A DNA stretch of 64,000 nt from Butyrivibrio sp. XPD2006 (GTDB lineage Bacteria; Bacillota; Clostridia; Lachnospirales; Lachnospiraceae): contig NZ_ATVT01000012.1 of the NCBI RefSeq assembly GCF_000420865.1, forward strand, positions 1-64,000, written 5' to 3'. Within the stretch, counting starts at the first letter, position 1. Every line of letters starts with the position of its first letter. Below are positions 6,896-15,504 of this stretch, one piece after another. Below the pieces are notes generated by a model, which saw nothing but the letters and a program-made list of their open reading frames with translations, did not search any database and was not told where the DNA came from. A program made the translations under genes and the position numbers.

Positions 6896-9613
6896 ATGAG
6901 CGGATACAAGTTTACCGGTAAGGGCGGCGACTTCATAATGGAGGATCCACAGTACAGCAGCGGACTTTATATACCCGTTGCCGGCAATACCGGTCTTAGA
7001 AGTGCGGTTTCACCTGATTTTGGCGGAGACAGCAAGCTGGATCAGAACCACTTCCTTATAGCACCAAAGAGCATTTCAAATCTTCACAGCGACAGGGACA
7101 CAAGGAATTTCTTCTGTGTGTATAAAGACGGCCTTTGGTCTGCCTGCGGAGCATCTGCAGGTCAGGAAGCAGCAAGGTTTACAGATGCTGAGGATAAGGT
7201 GGTTCTTGAAGGTGGACGCATGTGGCAGAAGGTCACAAGGACCGACAAAAAAAGATCGGTAACAGCAGAGGTTACCATCTTTTCTCTTCTTGATACTCCT
7301 TCTGAGATCATGAATATCAAGATCACAAATGATTCTGATGCTGAAGCGGTCTTTACTCCGGTTGCTGCAATTCCTGTTTACGGAAGAAGTGCGGACAACT
7401 TAAGAGATCACAGGCATGTAACATCTCTTTTAAACAGAGCAAAAGTGTGTGCGGATGGCATTGTGGTTAAGCCTACTCTGTCCTTTGATGAGAGAGGACA
7501 TCAGATCAACGACACAACTTATTTTGTACTCGGAGCAGGAGAAGGCGGCGCTTCTCCTAAAGAGTTCATTGCGGATGCAGATCTTTTCCTGGGAGAGGGC
7601 GGAACATTCCTGAGGCCAAGAACTCTTCTGGATATAGATTCCGCTTCATGGAAGAAGGCACCGTTTAATGTGGACGGAAAAGAGATGATCGGTGCCCTTA
7701 AGTTTGACGAGGTAACACTTAAGAAAGGTGAGTCATTATCCTTCAGACTTGCAATCGGTGCAACCACAGAGCCTGAAAAAGACATGGCAGATGCCCTTTT
7801 GGCTATTAAAAAGAGCGAGGATACAGACAGGATCTTCGAGGAGACAAGAAACTACTGGAATAATCTGACCAACATTCACGTTAAGACCGGGGATGAAGGT
7901 TTTGATAACTATATGGAATGGATCACATTCCAGCCACAGCTGCGAAGGATTTACGGCTGCAGCTTCCTTCCTCACCATGATTACGGAAGAGGTGGAAGAG
8001 GATGGAGAGATCTCTGGCAGGACTGTCTGGCACTCCTCCTTACAGACCCTGACGGCGTAAGAAAGATGATCATCGACAACTTTAAGGGTGTTAGATTTGA
8101 TGGCACCAACGCGACCATCATCGGTGATAAGCCCGGTGAGTTCAAGGCAGACAGAAACGGCATTCCGCGTGTATGGATGGATCACGGTTTCTGGCCGTTC
8201 CTTACACTTAAGCTTTACATGGATCAGACGGGAGATATCGAGATTCTTGGCGAGAATACAACATACTTCAAGGATGCTCTTGTTTGCAGAGCCGAGAAGA
8301 GAGACTCAGAGTACAGCGAAGGCTATGGTGTTGTTCAGAAGGATAAGACAGGTGCGGAGTATCTGGGAACAGTTCTTGAGCACATCCTTATTGAGAATGT
8401 ATCGGCAATTTACGACGTCGGAGATAACGGCGAGATCAGGCTTCGCGGTGCTGACTGGAACGACGCTCTTGATATGGCAACACACAAGGGTGAGAGCGTT
8501 GCCTTCACTTGCGGCTATGCAGGAAATCTTGTAGACATTGCAAAATATATAAGACTTTACGCCGAGAGATCCGGCAAGACTACTGCGCCTGTTGCAGCCG
8601 AGCTCAAGGAACTGATCTTTGCAGACGGCTCAGATCTTCTTTCATCACCTGATAAAAAGAGAGAACTCCTTATGAATTACATGGATAAGGTATCTCATGC
8701 CGTATCGGGAGAAAAAGAGGAGATTGCCTTAGAAGATATAGCAAAGGCTCTTGAATCAAAGGCTGAGTTTATGATGAACCTGATCAGGGATAAGGAGTGG
8801 GTAAAAGACTCCGAAGGAAACGGCTGGTTCAACGGATATTATGACGACAACGGAGAGAGAGTAGAAGGTGAGTTTGATACCCCCGAAGGCAAGAACATCA
8901 GAATGATGCTTACCGGACAGGTTTTCTCTGTAATGTCAGGCACAGCCAGGGAAGAAAACGTAAAAGAGATCATTAAGAGTGCCGATAAGTACCTCTACAA
9001 AGAGGGCATCGGCGGATATCGCCTTAATACAGATTTTAAGGCCCTCAGAACAGACCTTGGAAGAATGTTTGGCTTCTCCTACGGCGATAAGGAGAACGGC
9101 GCTGTCTTTTCACATATGGCAGTTATGTTCGGAAACGCACTGTACAGGAGGGGTTTTGCAAAGGAAGGCTACAAGGCACTTAATTCACTGTACAAGGCTT
9201 CCTCAAACTTTGAAGTCAGCAGGATCTATCCGGGTGTTCCGGAGTACTTTAACGCAGAGGGAAGAGGCCTTTACAACTACCTCACTGGCGCTGCGAGCTG
9301 GATGATGATGACTGTTGTCACCCAGAGCTTTGGCGTAAGGGGTGAGGCAGGAGACTTATGCATGCAGCCGGCTCTTTTGGCAGAGCAGTTTGACAATAAC
9401 GGAATAGCTGCAATAACACTTCCGTTCAGAGGAAAAGAGTTCGAGGTAAGATATATAAATTCCGGCAGGAAGGAAGTTGGTGATTATCAGGTGAGCAAGG
9501 CTGTTGTCGATGGCAAAGACATGACAGTGAAAGACGGAAAGAGAGCTGTACTTACTGCAGCAGAAATCGACAGCCTTTCTGATGGAAAGCACACAATTGA
9601 AGTTTACTTATGA
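6896..9613 (+). CDS. GH94 glycoside phosphorylase, laminaribiose/cellobiose type
   Basis: The 905-residue cytosolic enzyme splits a beta-linked glucose disaccharide or short oligosaccharide with phosphate, giving alpha-glucose 1-phosphate and saving ATP. The N-terminal beta-sandwich is at ~1-300 and the (alpha/alpha)6 barrel at ~330-820. The barrel contains RGWRDLWQD and the DWND motif (residues 520-523) that carries the catalytic acid in GH94. It is about 90 residues longer than classical cellobiose phosphorylases. The N-terminus (DPQYSSGLYIPVAG and DQNHFLIAPKSI) resembles the laminaribiose phosphorylase subgroup as I remember it, so beta-1,3-glucose disaccharides are my first guess for the substrate; cellobiose cannot be excluded. 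It forms an operon with the GH3 gene, and a structured element separates it from the next phosphorylase. Confidence 0.85.
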   Translation: MSGYKFTGKGGDFIMEDPQYSSGLYIPVAGNTGLRSAVSPDFGGDSKLDQNHFLIAPKSISNLHSDRDTRNFFCVYKDGLWSACGASAGQEAARFTDAEDKVVLEGGRMWQKVTRTDKKRSVTAEVTIFSLLDTPSEIMNIKITNDSDAEAVFTPVAAIPVYGRSADNLRDHRHVTSLLNRAKVCADGIVVKPTLSFDERGHQINDTTYFVLGAGEGGASPKEFIADADLFLGEGGTFLRPRTLLDIDSASWKKAPFNVDGKEMIGALKFDEVTLKKGESLSFRLAIGATTEPEKDMADALLAIKKSEDTDRIFEETRNYWNNLTNIHVKTGDEGFDNYMEWITFQPQLRRIYGCSFLPHHDYGRGGRGWRDLWQDCLALLLTDPDGVRKMIIDNFKGVRFDGTNATIIGDKPGEFKADRNGIPRVWMDHGFWPFLTLKLYMDQTGDIEILGENTTYFKDALVCRAEKRDSEYSEGYGVVQKDKTGAEYLGTVLEHILIENVSAIYDVGDNGEIRLRGADWNDALDMATHKGESVAFTCGYAGNLVDIAKYIRLYAERSGKTTAPVAAELKELIFADGSDLLSSPDKKRELLMNYMDKVSHAVSGEKEEIALEDIAKALESKAEFMMNLIRDKEWVKDSEGNGWFNGYYDDNGERVEGEFDTPEGKNIRMMLTGQVFSVMSGTAREENVKEIIKSADKYLYKEGIGGYRLNTDFKALRTDLGRMFGFSYGDKENGAVFSHMAVMFGNALYRRGFAKEGYKALNSLYKASSNFEVSRIYPGVPEYFNAEGRGLYNYLTGAASWMMMTVVTQSFGVRGEAGDLCMQPALLAEQFDNNGIAAITLPFRGKEFEVRYINSGRKEVGDYQVSKAVVDGKDMTVKDGKRAVLTAAEIDSLSDGKHTIEVYL

Positions 9614-9616
9614 ACT

Positions 9617-9915
9617 ACCATCACCGACAACATCGGAAATGGTTTCTACAATACCTTGCGGCATAGTAAGGCACGTTCACAGTGCCGCTACTCCGTCGGG
9701 AAAAACCCTTCGGAATACTTGCAAACGTTTTAGATGCGCTTGTGGCGCGTGGGAACTAACACCTTGTATATTTTACGTGCCATAGGTTCTTGGTTAGTTA
9801 GATACATGGCACAACCGTATATATACAGTTTTCAAGGTTCCGATTGACTCATTTTACCACGAACAACTGTTCGTGTAAAGGCGATTTATCCCACAACCGA
9901 CTTCATCGGAAGGGG
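9617..9915 (+). mobile_element. Structured ~300-bp non-coding element with similar hairpins at both ends
   Basis: This gap between two phosphorylase genes has no convincing reading frame but is full of structure. The left hairpin is 9617-9643 (ACCAT...ATGGT outer stem, CCGA-N5-TCGG inner stem). The right hairpin is 9890-9915 (CCC...GGG outer, CCGA-N5-TCGG inner). They have the same orientation and share the tail TCGGAA. Inside are further stems: GGCAC/GTGCC near 9675-9695, GCGC/GCGC near 9737-9748, GTGCCAT 9777-9783 with ATGGCAC 9806-9812, and an 11-bp stem 9853-9879 with loop AACT. Like-oriented hairpin ends and a folded interior are features of IS200/IS605 elements and their guide (omega) RNA region, so I infer a transposase-less relative. 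A riboregulator of the downstream gene is the alternative. Confidence 0.45.
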
Positions 9916-9956
9916 TTTTCTCGCTGAATTTTATAATATTTATGAGGAGCGTGTTA

Positions 9957-12900
9957 ATGAAAAACATGAATGAAGTTAAGGATGTAATGAAAGGTTATGG
10001 CAAGAAGAGTCCCTTCGCCAGCTTTCTTCCGGGAATCGCCGGAATCAAAGGAACACCTATCTGGTGCTACTACGTAAACAGGGGGCAGGCTGTAGTAAGT
10101 TTTGGTGTACAGGACAAGGATCACAGCATCATGGAGTTCTACCCTGCGCATACAGCATATCAGAACGTATCAAGAACAGGATTCAGGACCTTCATCAAGA
10201 CTGGTGGAATGGTCTATGAGCCTTTTGTAAAAAACACAGCAAATGCCGATATGGAAATCCATATGAACACCCTTACCATCGAGGATGACGACAGAGAGCA
10301 CGGCTTTGATGTGAAGGTTAAGTATGCAACTCTTCCCGGTGAGGAGATTGGCGCTCTCATGAGAATGGTTACCATCACCAACACAGGTGCAGAGAGCCGT
10401 GAACTTGAAGCTCTTGACGGAATGCCTGCGCTTATTCCTTACGGATGCATGATGGATGTAATGAAGAACATGGTACAGACCACCAAGGCATATATGCAGG
10501 TTGAGGATGCAGACAAAAAGAGACCTTTCTTCAGGGTACGCTTCTCAATGGAGGACTCAGCGGTAGTTAAGAAGGTTCCCGGTGGAAACTTCGGCTTTGC
10601 TGTTGATGAAGACGGAAATGACCTTCACACCATCGTTGATCCCGGACTTGTATTTGCTTATGACCTCTCTCTTTCAGAGGCTGTAGGCTTTGCCGGAACA
10701 GACTTTGACGAGCTTGTAAATAGCGAGCAGAATACATCAAACGAGTTCCCGACATGCTTCTTTGCCAAGAAGAAAACTCTCGGCAGCGGCGAGAGCATGA
10801 CTCTTTACGAGCTCATCGGACAAGTGAGAAACAAGGATATCTTTGATGATTTCCTTAAAAGAGATATTGATCCGAAGTATTTTGAAGAGAAGTTTGAAGA
10901 GGCAGAAAAGCTCACAGATGAGCTTACAGCTGATGTCGCCACATCAACAGCAAACAAGGCCTTTGATGACTACACAAGATACAACTACATGGATAATGTC
11001 CTCAGAGGAGGTAAGCCAATTTCACTCCCGGGCGGACATACTTTCTATGTTTACTCAAGAAAGCACGGCGATCTTGAGAGAGATTACAACTACTTCTCAA
11101 TGTCACCGGAGTTCTATTCACAGGGCAACGGTAACTTCAGAGATGTAAATCAGAACAGAAGATGTGATACATTCTTCAGTCGCATAGTCGGTGATGAAAA
11201 TATAAAGAGATTCTACTCACTTATCCAGATGGATGGCTATAACCCGCTTAAGATCGAGCAGCTCAGATTTAATGTAAATCCTAACGCTCTCGGCGAGATC
11301 GAGCTTTCACAGCCATTTACACCGGGAGAGCTTGTTTCTGCAATCAAGGACTCCATGAAGGGGATTTCCGACAAGGAGTGCGAAGAGATCTTTTCCAAGG
11401 TGATGGAGAAGGCTACAGAGACCATAAACGGTGATTTCGGTGAGGGCTACTGGTCAGACCACTGGACATACAATCTTGATCTTATCGAGGACTTCCTTGA
11501 GGTTTATCCTGACAAGGAAAAAGAGCTTTTGGTTGATACAAAGGTTAAAGCCTTTGAGGCAAAGGTAGAGATTCTTCCAAGAAACAAGAAATACGAGGAG
11601 ACAGAAAACGGCCTTCGTCAGTACTATTATCTTGCAAAAAGAGATAACGCCAAGAAGGAAGGAAGCTTTGAGACCTATGCGGATGGCAGGGATATTGAGA
11701 TGAGTCTTTTGTCAAAGCTTGTTCTGTTATCTGCCTGCAAGTTTGCAGCCCTTGATCCTGAGGGTATGGGCGTTATGATGGAGGGCGGAAAGCCCGGCTG
11801 GTACGATGCTCTTAACGGAATGCCCGGTATGTTCGGTTCATCCATGAACGAGAGCTATGAGCTTCTCAGGATGATCAGATTCACCAAAGACGCTATTGCA
11901 AAGTTTGGTGCAGACATAACACTTCCGGCAGATTCTGTTGATTTCATTGAGAATCTCAAGGATATTGAGACACACTTCACAACAGACTTTGAGCTCTGGG
12001 ACAACAGAAACGCAGCTCTTGAGGGCTATAGAGATGAGGTTTACGGTAAGCTCTTTGAACAGGAGAAGACCATCAGCTATGCAGATGCTTTAGAGATCCT
12101 AGGTCTTATGGAAAAGAGACTTGAAAAGGGTGTATCCAAGGCCTTTGACCTCGGCAAGGGAATTGCTCCCGGATACTTCACCTTCGAAGTTCCTGAGTAT
12201 GACAGGAAGGAAGACGGAATCTATCCTAAGAGCTTTAAGGTTCAGAATGTTCCTTACTTCCTTGAGGGACCTGTAAGATTCTTTAAGCTTGAGAATACTT
12301 ACGATGAGAAGAAAAAGATCTATGACAGAATAAAAGGCAGTGACCTCTTCGATAAAAAGCTCTCAATGTACAAGGTTAACGCTTCTCTTGAGAACGCAAG
12401 CTTTGAGTACGGAAGATGTAAGTCCTTCACACCCGGATGGCTTGAGAATGAGTCAATCTGGCTTCACATGGAATACAAGTATCTGCTTGAACTTATCAGA
12501 AGCGGACTTTACAAAGAGTTCTTTGAGGACTTTAAGAATCAGGCTATTCCTTTCCTTGATAAGGAAGTATACGGAAGAAGCACACTTGAGAACTCATCAT
12601 TTATTGCCAGCAGCATGAACCCCAACAAGGCTATCCATGGAAAGGGCTTTGTTGCAAGACTTTCAGGCTCTACCATTGAGTTCATCAGCATGTGGAAGCT
12701 TATGTTCTTTGGCAGGAATATCTTTAAGTGCGAAGATGATAAGCTCGTGTTTGCTCCATCTCCTGCAATCCCTGAGTATCTTATCAAGGATGAGGCAGGT
12801 AAGTATACTGTAGAGAGCACTCTTTTGGCAGATACAAGTATCACCTATGAAATAGACGCAAAGAGCGATGTCATCCCGGGTATGTATGAGATCAGTGAGA

Positions 12901-13025
12901 TTACAGTAGAGTATGCAAATGGAGATTCCAAGACTTTCAAGGCAGACACTGTTTCAGGTGATGATGCGCTTGCTATAAGAGATGGCAAGGCTGTCAGCGT
13001 TTATGTTAAGATTGAGATCAGATAA
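9957..13025 (+). CDS. Large glycoside phosphorylase, GH94/GH149/GH161-like
   Basis: I start at ATG 9957 because GAGGAG (9944-9949) lies 7 nt upstream; the in-frame ATG 9942 overlaps that site. The 1022-residue cytosolic protein has an N-terminal beta-sandwich region (~1-300) and an (alpha/alpha)6 barrel containing GGHTFYVYSRKHGDLERDYN, NRRCDTFF, GYWSDHWTYNLDLIE and GWYDALNGMPGMFGSS. It lacks the DWND motif of classical GH94. Its size and motifs fit the long beta-glucan phosphorylases placed in GH149 and GH161, or the oligoglucan branch of GH94. The Asp in GWYDALNG is my candidate for the catalytic acid. With GH3 and the GH94 enzyme upstream it would complete a cytosolic pathway that shortens beta-1,3-type (or beta-1,2-type) oligoglucans. 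The exact family was not determined. Confidence 0.7.
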   Translation: MKNMNEVKDVMKGYGKKSPFASFLPGIAGIKGTPIWCYYVNRGQAVVSFGVQDKDHSIMEFYPAHTAYQNVSRTGFRTFIKTGGMVYEPFVKNTANADMEIHMNTLTIEDDDREHGFDVKVKYATLPGEEIGALMRMVTITNTGAESRELEALDGMPALIPYGCMMDVMKNMVQTTKAYMQVEDADKKRPFFRVRFSMEDSAVVKKVPGGNFGFAVDEDGNDLHTIVDPGLVFAYDLSLSEAVGFAGTDFDELVNSEQNTSNEFPTCFFAKKKTLGSGESMTLYELIGQVRNKDIFDDFLKRDIDPKYFEEKFEEAEKLTDELTADVATSTANKAFDDYTRYNYMDNVLRGGKPISLPGGHTFYVYSRKHGDLERDYNYFSMSPEFYSQGNGNFRDVNQNRRCDTFFSRIVGDENIKRFYSLIQMDGYNPLKIEQLRFNVNPNALGEIELSQPFTPGELVSAIKDSMKGISDKECEEIFSKVMEKATETINGDFGEGYWSDHWTYNLDLIEDFLEVYPDKEKELLVDTKVKAFEAKVEILPRNKKYEETENGLRQYYYLAKRDNAKKEGSFETYADGRDIEMSLLSKLVLLSACKFAALDPEGMGVMMEGGKPGWYDALNGMPGMFGSSMNESYELLRMIRFTKDAIAKFGADITLPADSVDFIENLKDIETHFTTDFELWDNRNAALEGYRDEVYGKLFEQEKTISYADALEILGLMEKRLEKGVSKAFDLGKGIAPGYFTFEVPEYDRKEDGIYPKSFKVQNVPYFLEGPVRFFKLENTYDEKKKIYDRIKGSDLFDKKLSMYKVNASLENASFEYGRCKSFTPGWLENESIWLHMEYKYLLELIRSGLYKEFFEDFKNQAIPFLDKEVYGRSTLENSSFIASSMNPNKAIHGKGFVARLSGSTIEFISMWKLMFFGRNIFKCEDDKLVFAPSPAIPEYLIKDEAGKYTVESTLLADTSITYEIDAKSDVIPGMYEISEITVEYANGDSKTFKADTVSGDDALAIRDGKAVSVYVKIEIR

Positions 13026-13051
13026 ATAATCTTAGATTGAGGCTGCGGAAT

Positions 13052-13804
13052 ATGAAACGCAATTATAAATTCATCATAAGTTATGACGGGACCAGATTTT
13101 TTGGTTGGGAGAGACAACCGGGGAAAGATATGACGATTCAGGGCAAGCTTGAATCCGTCCTTTCCAGGATGACAAATTCTCCCGATGATAATCCTGTTAA
13201 TGTCATCGGTGCCGGTAGAACCGACGCCGGTGTTCATGCAAGAGCCATGACGGCAAATGCTGTTCTCGACACTGATATGACAGAGCAGGAAATTCAAGAG
13301 TACATGAATGAGTATCTGCCTGATGATATCAGTGTTAATGAGGTAAGAGCATGTTCTGAAAGATTTCACGCGAGGTACAATGCTCTTGGCAAGACCTACA
13401 GATACACCTGTTGGTACGGAAAGAGCAAGCCTGTATTTGACAGGAAGTATGTGACTGTGCTGGAGAACAAGCCCGATGCAGAAGCCATGAGAAAGGCAGC
13501 AGCCGTTCTTGTGGGAACTCATGACTTTAAGAGCTTTTGCGGGAATACCAAGATGAAGAAGTCCACAGTCAGATGTGTGGATACCATCAATATTGAGGAG
13601 AGCGGAAACTATATCAGATTCTACTTCCATGGCAACGGGTTTTTGCAGAACATGGTAAGGATCCTCACAGGAACTCTTTTAGAGGTGGGTTACGGAAATA
13701 TAAAACCCGAGGAAATGGAAGAAATTCTAAATGCCTGTGACCGTCAAAAGGCCGGTCCTACAGCGCCTCCTCAGGGCCTTTGCATGATGAAAGTGGATTA
13801 TTAA
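13052..13804 (+). CDS. truA: tRNA pseudouridine(38-40) synthase TruA
   Basis: The 250-residue enzyme isomerises uridines 38-40 in the anticodon arm of many tRNAs. The catalytic Asp58 lies in the family motif GAGRTDAGVHA. The N-terminal RNA-binding fold (YKFIISYDGTRFFGW) and the C-terminal HDFKSF and NMVRILTGTLLEVG segments are complete, so it should be active. The start ATG 13052 has GAGG 9 nt upstream; a TTG five codons earlier is less likely. It follows the phosphorylase by 26 bp and may be read through from it, although the functions are unrelated. No terminator is visible between the two. Confidence 0.96.
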   Translation: MKRNYKFIISYDGTRFFGWERQPGKDMTIQGKLESVLSRMTNSPDDNPVNVIGAGRTDAGVHARAMTANAVLDTDMTEQEIQEYMNEYLPDDISVNEVRACSERFHARYNALGKTYRYTCWYGKSKPVFDRKYVTVLENKPDAEAMRKAAAVLVGTHDFKSFCGNTKMKKSTVRCVDTINIEESGNYIRFYFHGNGFLQNMVRILTGTLLEVGYGNIKPEEMEEILNACDRQKAGPTAPPQGLCMMKVDY

Positions 13805-13875
13805 TTGCTATTTGCACCGTTTTTCGGTATCATTAGAATACTGGGTAACAAAAAACTTTTTTAATGAGGGGTTAT

Positions 13876-15489
13876 ATGAATAAGAGAATCTTTTCATCAC
13901 TTTCCATGGCAGTTGCTACAGCTGCCCTTGCTTTAAGTGTCTTTTCTTCTGTGCCAATTAAGGCAGAGGCTGCAGGAACAGGCGCAGTTACTATCAATTC
14001 TGTTTCAATTTCCGGAGAAAATGTTATTGTAAACGTTTCGGCATCGGATCTTCCGTCAAGTGATGACGGCGCATTTTATCTGTTTGCTGAGAAACCATAT
14101 CAGGGAGCTCCGCAGGGAGAACCCATTGCGTCACTTCCGATTTCGGGCAGTGCTGTATTTTCTGTGCCGCTTGGCTATCAGACTACAAGCTGCAGACTGT
14201 ACGATAAGTTCCAGGTCGCTGTTAAACAGGGCGGAGCTTTTGTTGCTGTGGCAGGCGCCAAGTATATCACCAATCCCGAAGCACTGGCAGGCGGAGGCTC
14301 CCAGGGCAGAAAGAACAACGGCAAAAAGGGACTTATCCTCGATGGTGCCAAGATAGGTAACGGCAATAATGAGGTTGTTCAGCTCGGTGTACAGCAGGGA
14401 GCATACAACATAAATCTTACTGATGTCATCGGTGGAAACGGTGGTATCCAGTATGGTTATAACGGCAAAACTTATTACTTTGACTCGGCATATATGAGCC
14501 AGTATGATCACTGCGTAAGAACCAGCACCAATCAGGGAATAGGAATGACCATGGTTCTTCTTAATCCCCATTCCGGTGGCGAGGAGTTCATGATATCACC
14601 GACTGCAAGAGGCGGTATCGGCAGGGCGCCATACTATCTTATGAATACCTCGGAGGATAACGGACTTGAGTATCTTGAGGCGGTAGTTTCATTCCTGGCT
14701 GCAAGATACAACGGCAAAAACGGCTGTGGACAGGTAGATAACTGGGTAATAGCCAATGAGGTAAATGCCAAGAATGCATGGAATTATTCGGGTGTTACCG
14801 ATCAGATGACTTACGCGCAGCTCTACGCTGACTCTGTAAGAGTATGTTACAATGCCATTAAGAGCAGAAATGCCAATGCATATGTGTGCATAAGCCTTGA
14901 TCAGAACTGGACCAGGATCCACAATGGCTCTTATTTTTCAGCGCGTAGTATGCTGGATGCCGTCAATGCATGTATTTCGGCGCAGGGCAATATTGACTGG
15001 TGTCTTGCGGAACATCCTTACAATTATCCCATGAACTGGACGAGCTTCTGGACACCCAAGAATCCGGCCATGATCACTCACAGTATTGACACACCCTATA
15101 TTTCGATGGAAAATATAGAGCAGTTAACGGATTATATGTGCCAGCCGGCCCTTCGGAACAGTAAGGGTGCAGTGAGACCGGTACTCCTTACTGAGGTTGG
15201 ATATACATCATCTCAGGGAGAAGAAGCTCAGGCAGCAGCCATTGTTTATGCTTATCAGAGATGTATGACCAATCAGTACATCAAGCTGATAACATTTAAC
15301 AGACAGACCGATTATCCGGTTGAAATGTCGCAGGGGCTTGCTCTCGGTCTTTCAAGGCAGGATGGCTCACATAAGCTTTCCTGGGAGTTCTTCCAGCAAA
15401 TGAACGGTGCAAATGCAGGAGCCTATATAAACAGGGCTGCATCATACATGGGAATAGCTGACTGGAATGCTGCTATGCACGCCAGATAA
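13876..15489 (+). CDS. Secreted DUF5722 protein, glycosidase-like fold
   Basis: The start is placed at ATG 13876, just after GAGGGG 13866-13871. The 537-residue product has a clear signal peptide (residues 1-~32, ending KAEA), a beta-rich N-terminal domain (~35-140) and a large C-terminal domain. That domain shows features of a clan GH-A TIM barrel: a strand ending in NWVIANEVNA, where the Glu would be the acid/base, and a later strand LLTEVGYTS, where the Glu would be the nucleophile. The family is known as DUF5722; I do not know an established activity. An extracellular polysaccharide-cleaving role is an inference from fold signals and from the carbohydrate genes upstream. A GT-C membrane protein gene starts 15 bp downstream, so the two may work together on a surface glycan. 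Confidence 0.75.
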   Translation: MNKRIFSSLSMAVATAALALSVFSSVPIKAEAAGTGAVTINSVSISGENVIVNVSASDLPSSDDGAFYLFAEKPYQGAPQGEPIASLPISGSAVFSVPLGYQTTSCRLYDKFQVAVKQGGAFVAVAGAKYITNPEALAGGGSQGRKNNGKKGLILDGAKIGNGNNEVVQLGVQQGAYNINLTDVIGGNGGIQYGYNGKTYYFDSAYMSQYDHCVRTSTNQGIGMTMVLLNPHSGGEEFMISPTARGGIGRAPYYLMNTSEDNGLEYLEAVVSFLAARYNGKNGCGQVDNWVIANEVNAKNAWNYSGVTDQMTYAQLYADSVRVCYNAIKSRNANAYVCISLDQNWTRIHNGSYFSARSMLDAVNACISAQGNIDWCLAEHPYNYPMNWTSFWTPKNPAMITHSIDTPYISMENIEQLTDYMCQPALRNSKGAVRPVLLTEVGYTSSQGEEAQAAAIVYAYQRCMTNQYIKLITFNRQTDYPVEMSQGLALGLSRQDGSHKLSWEFFQQMNGANAGAYINRAASYMGIADWNAAMHAR

Positions 15490-15504
15490 AAAGGAAGTAT
15501 AATA

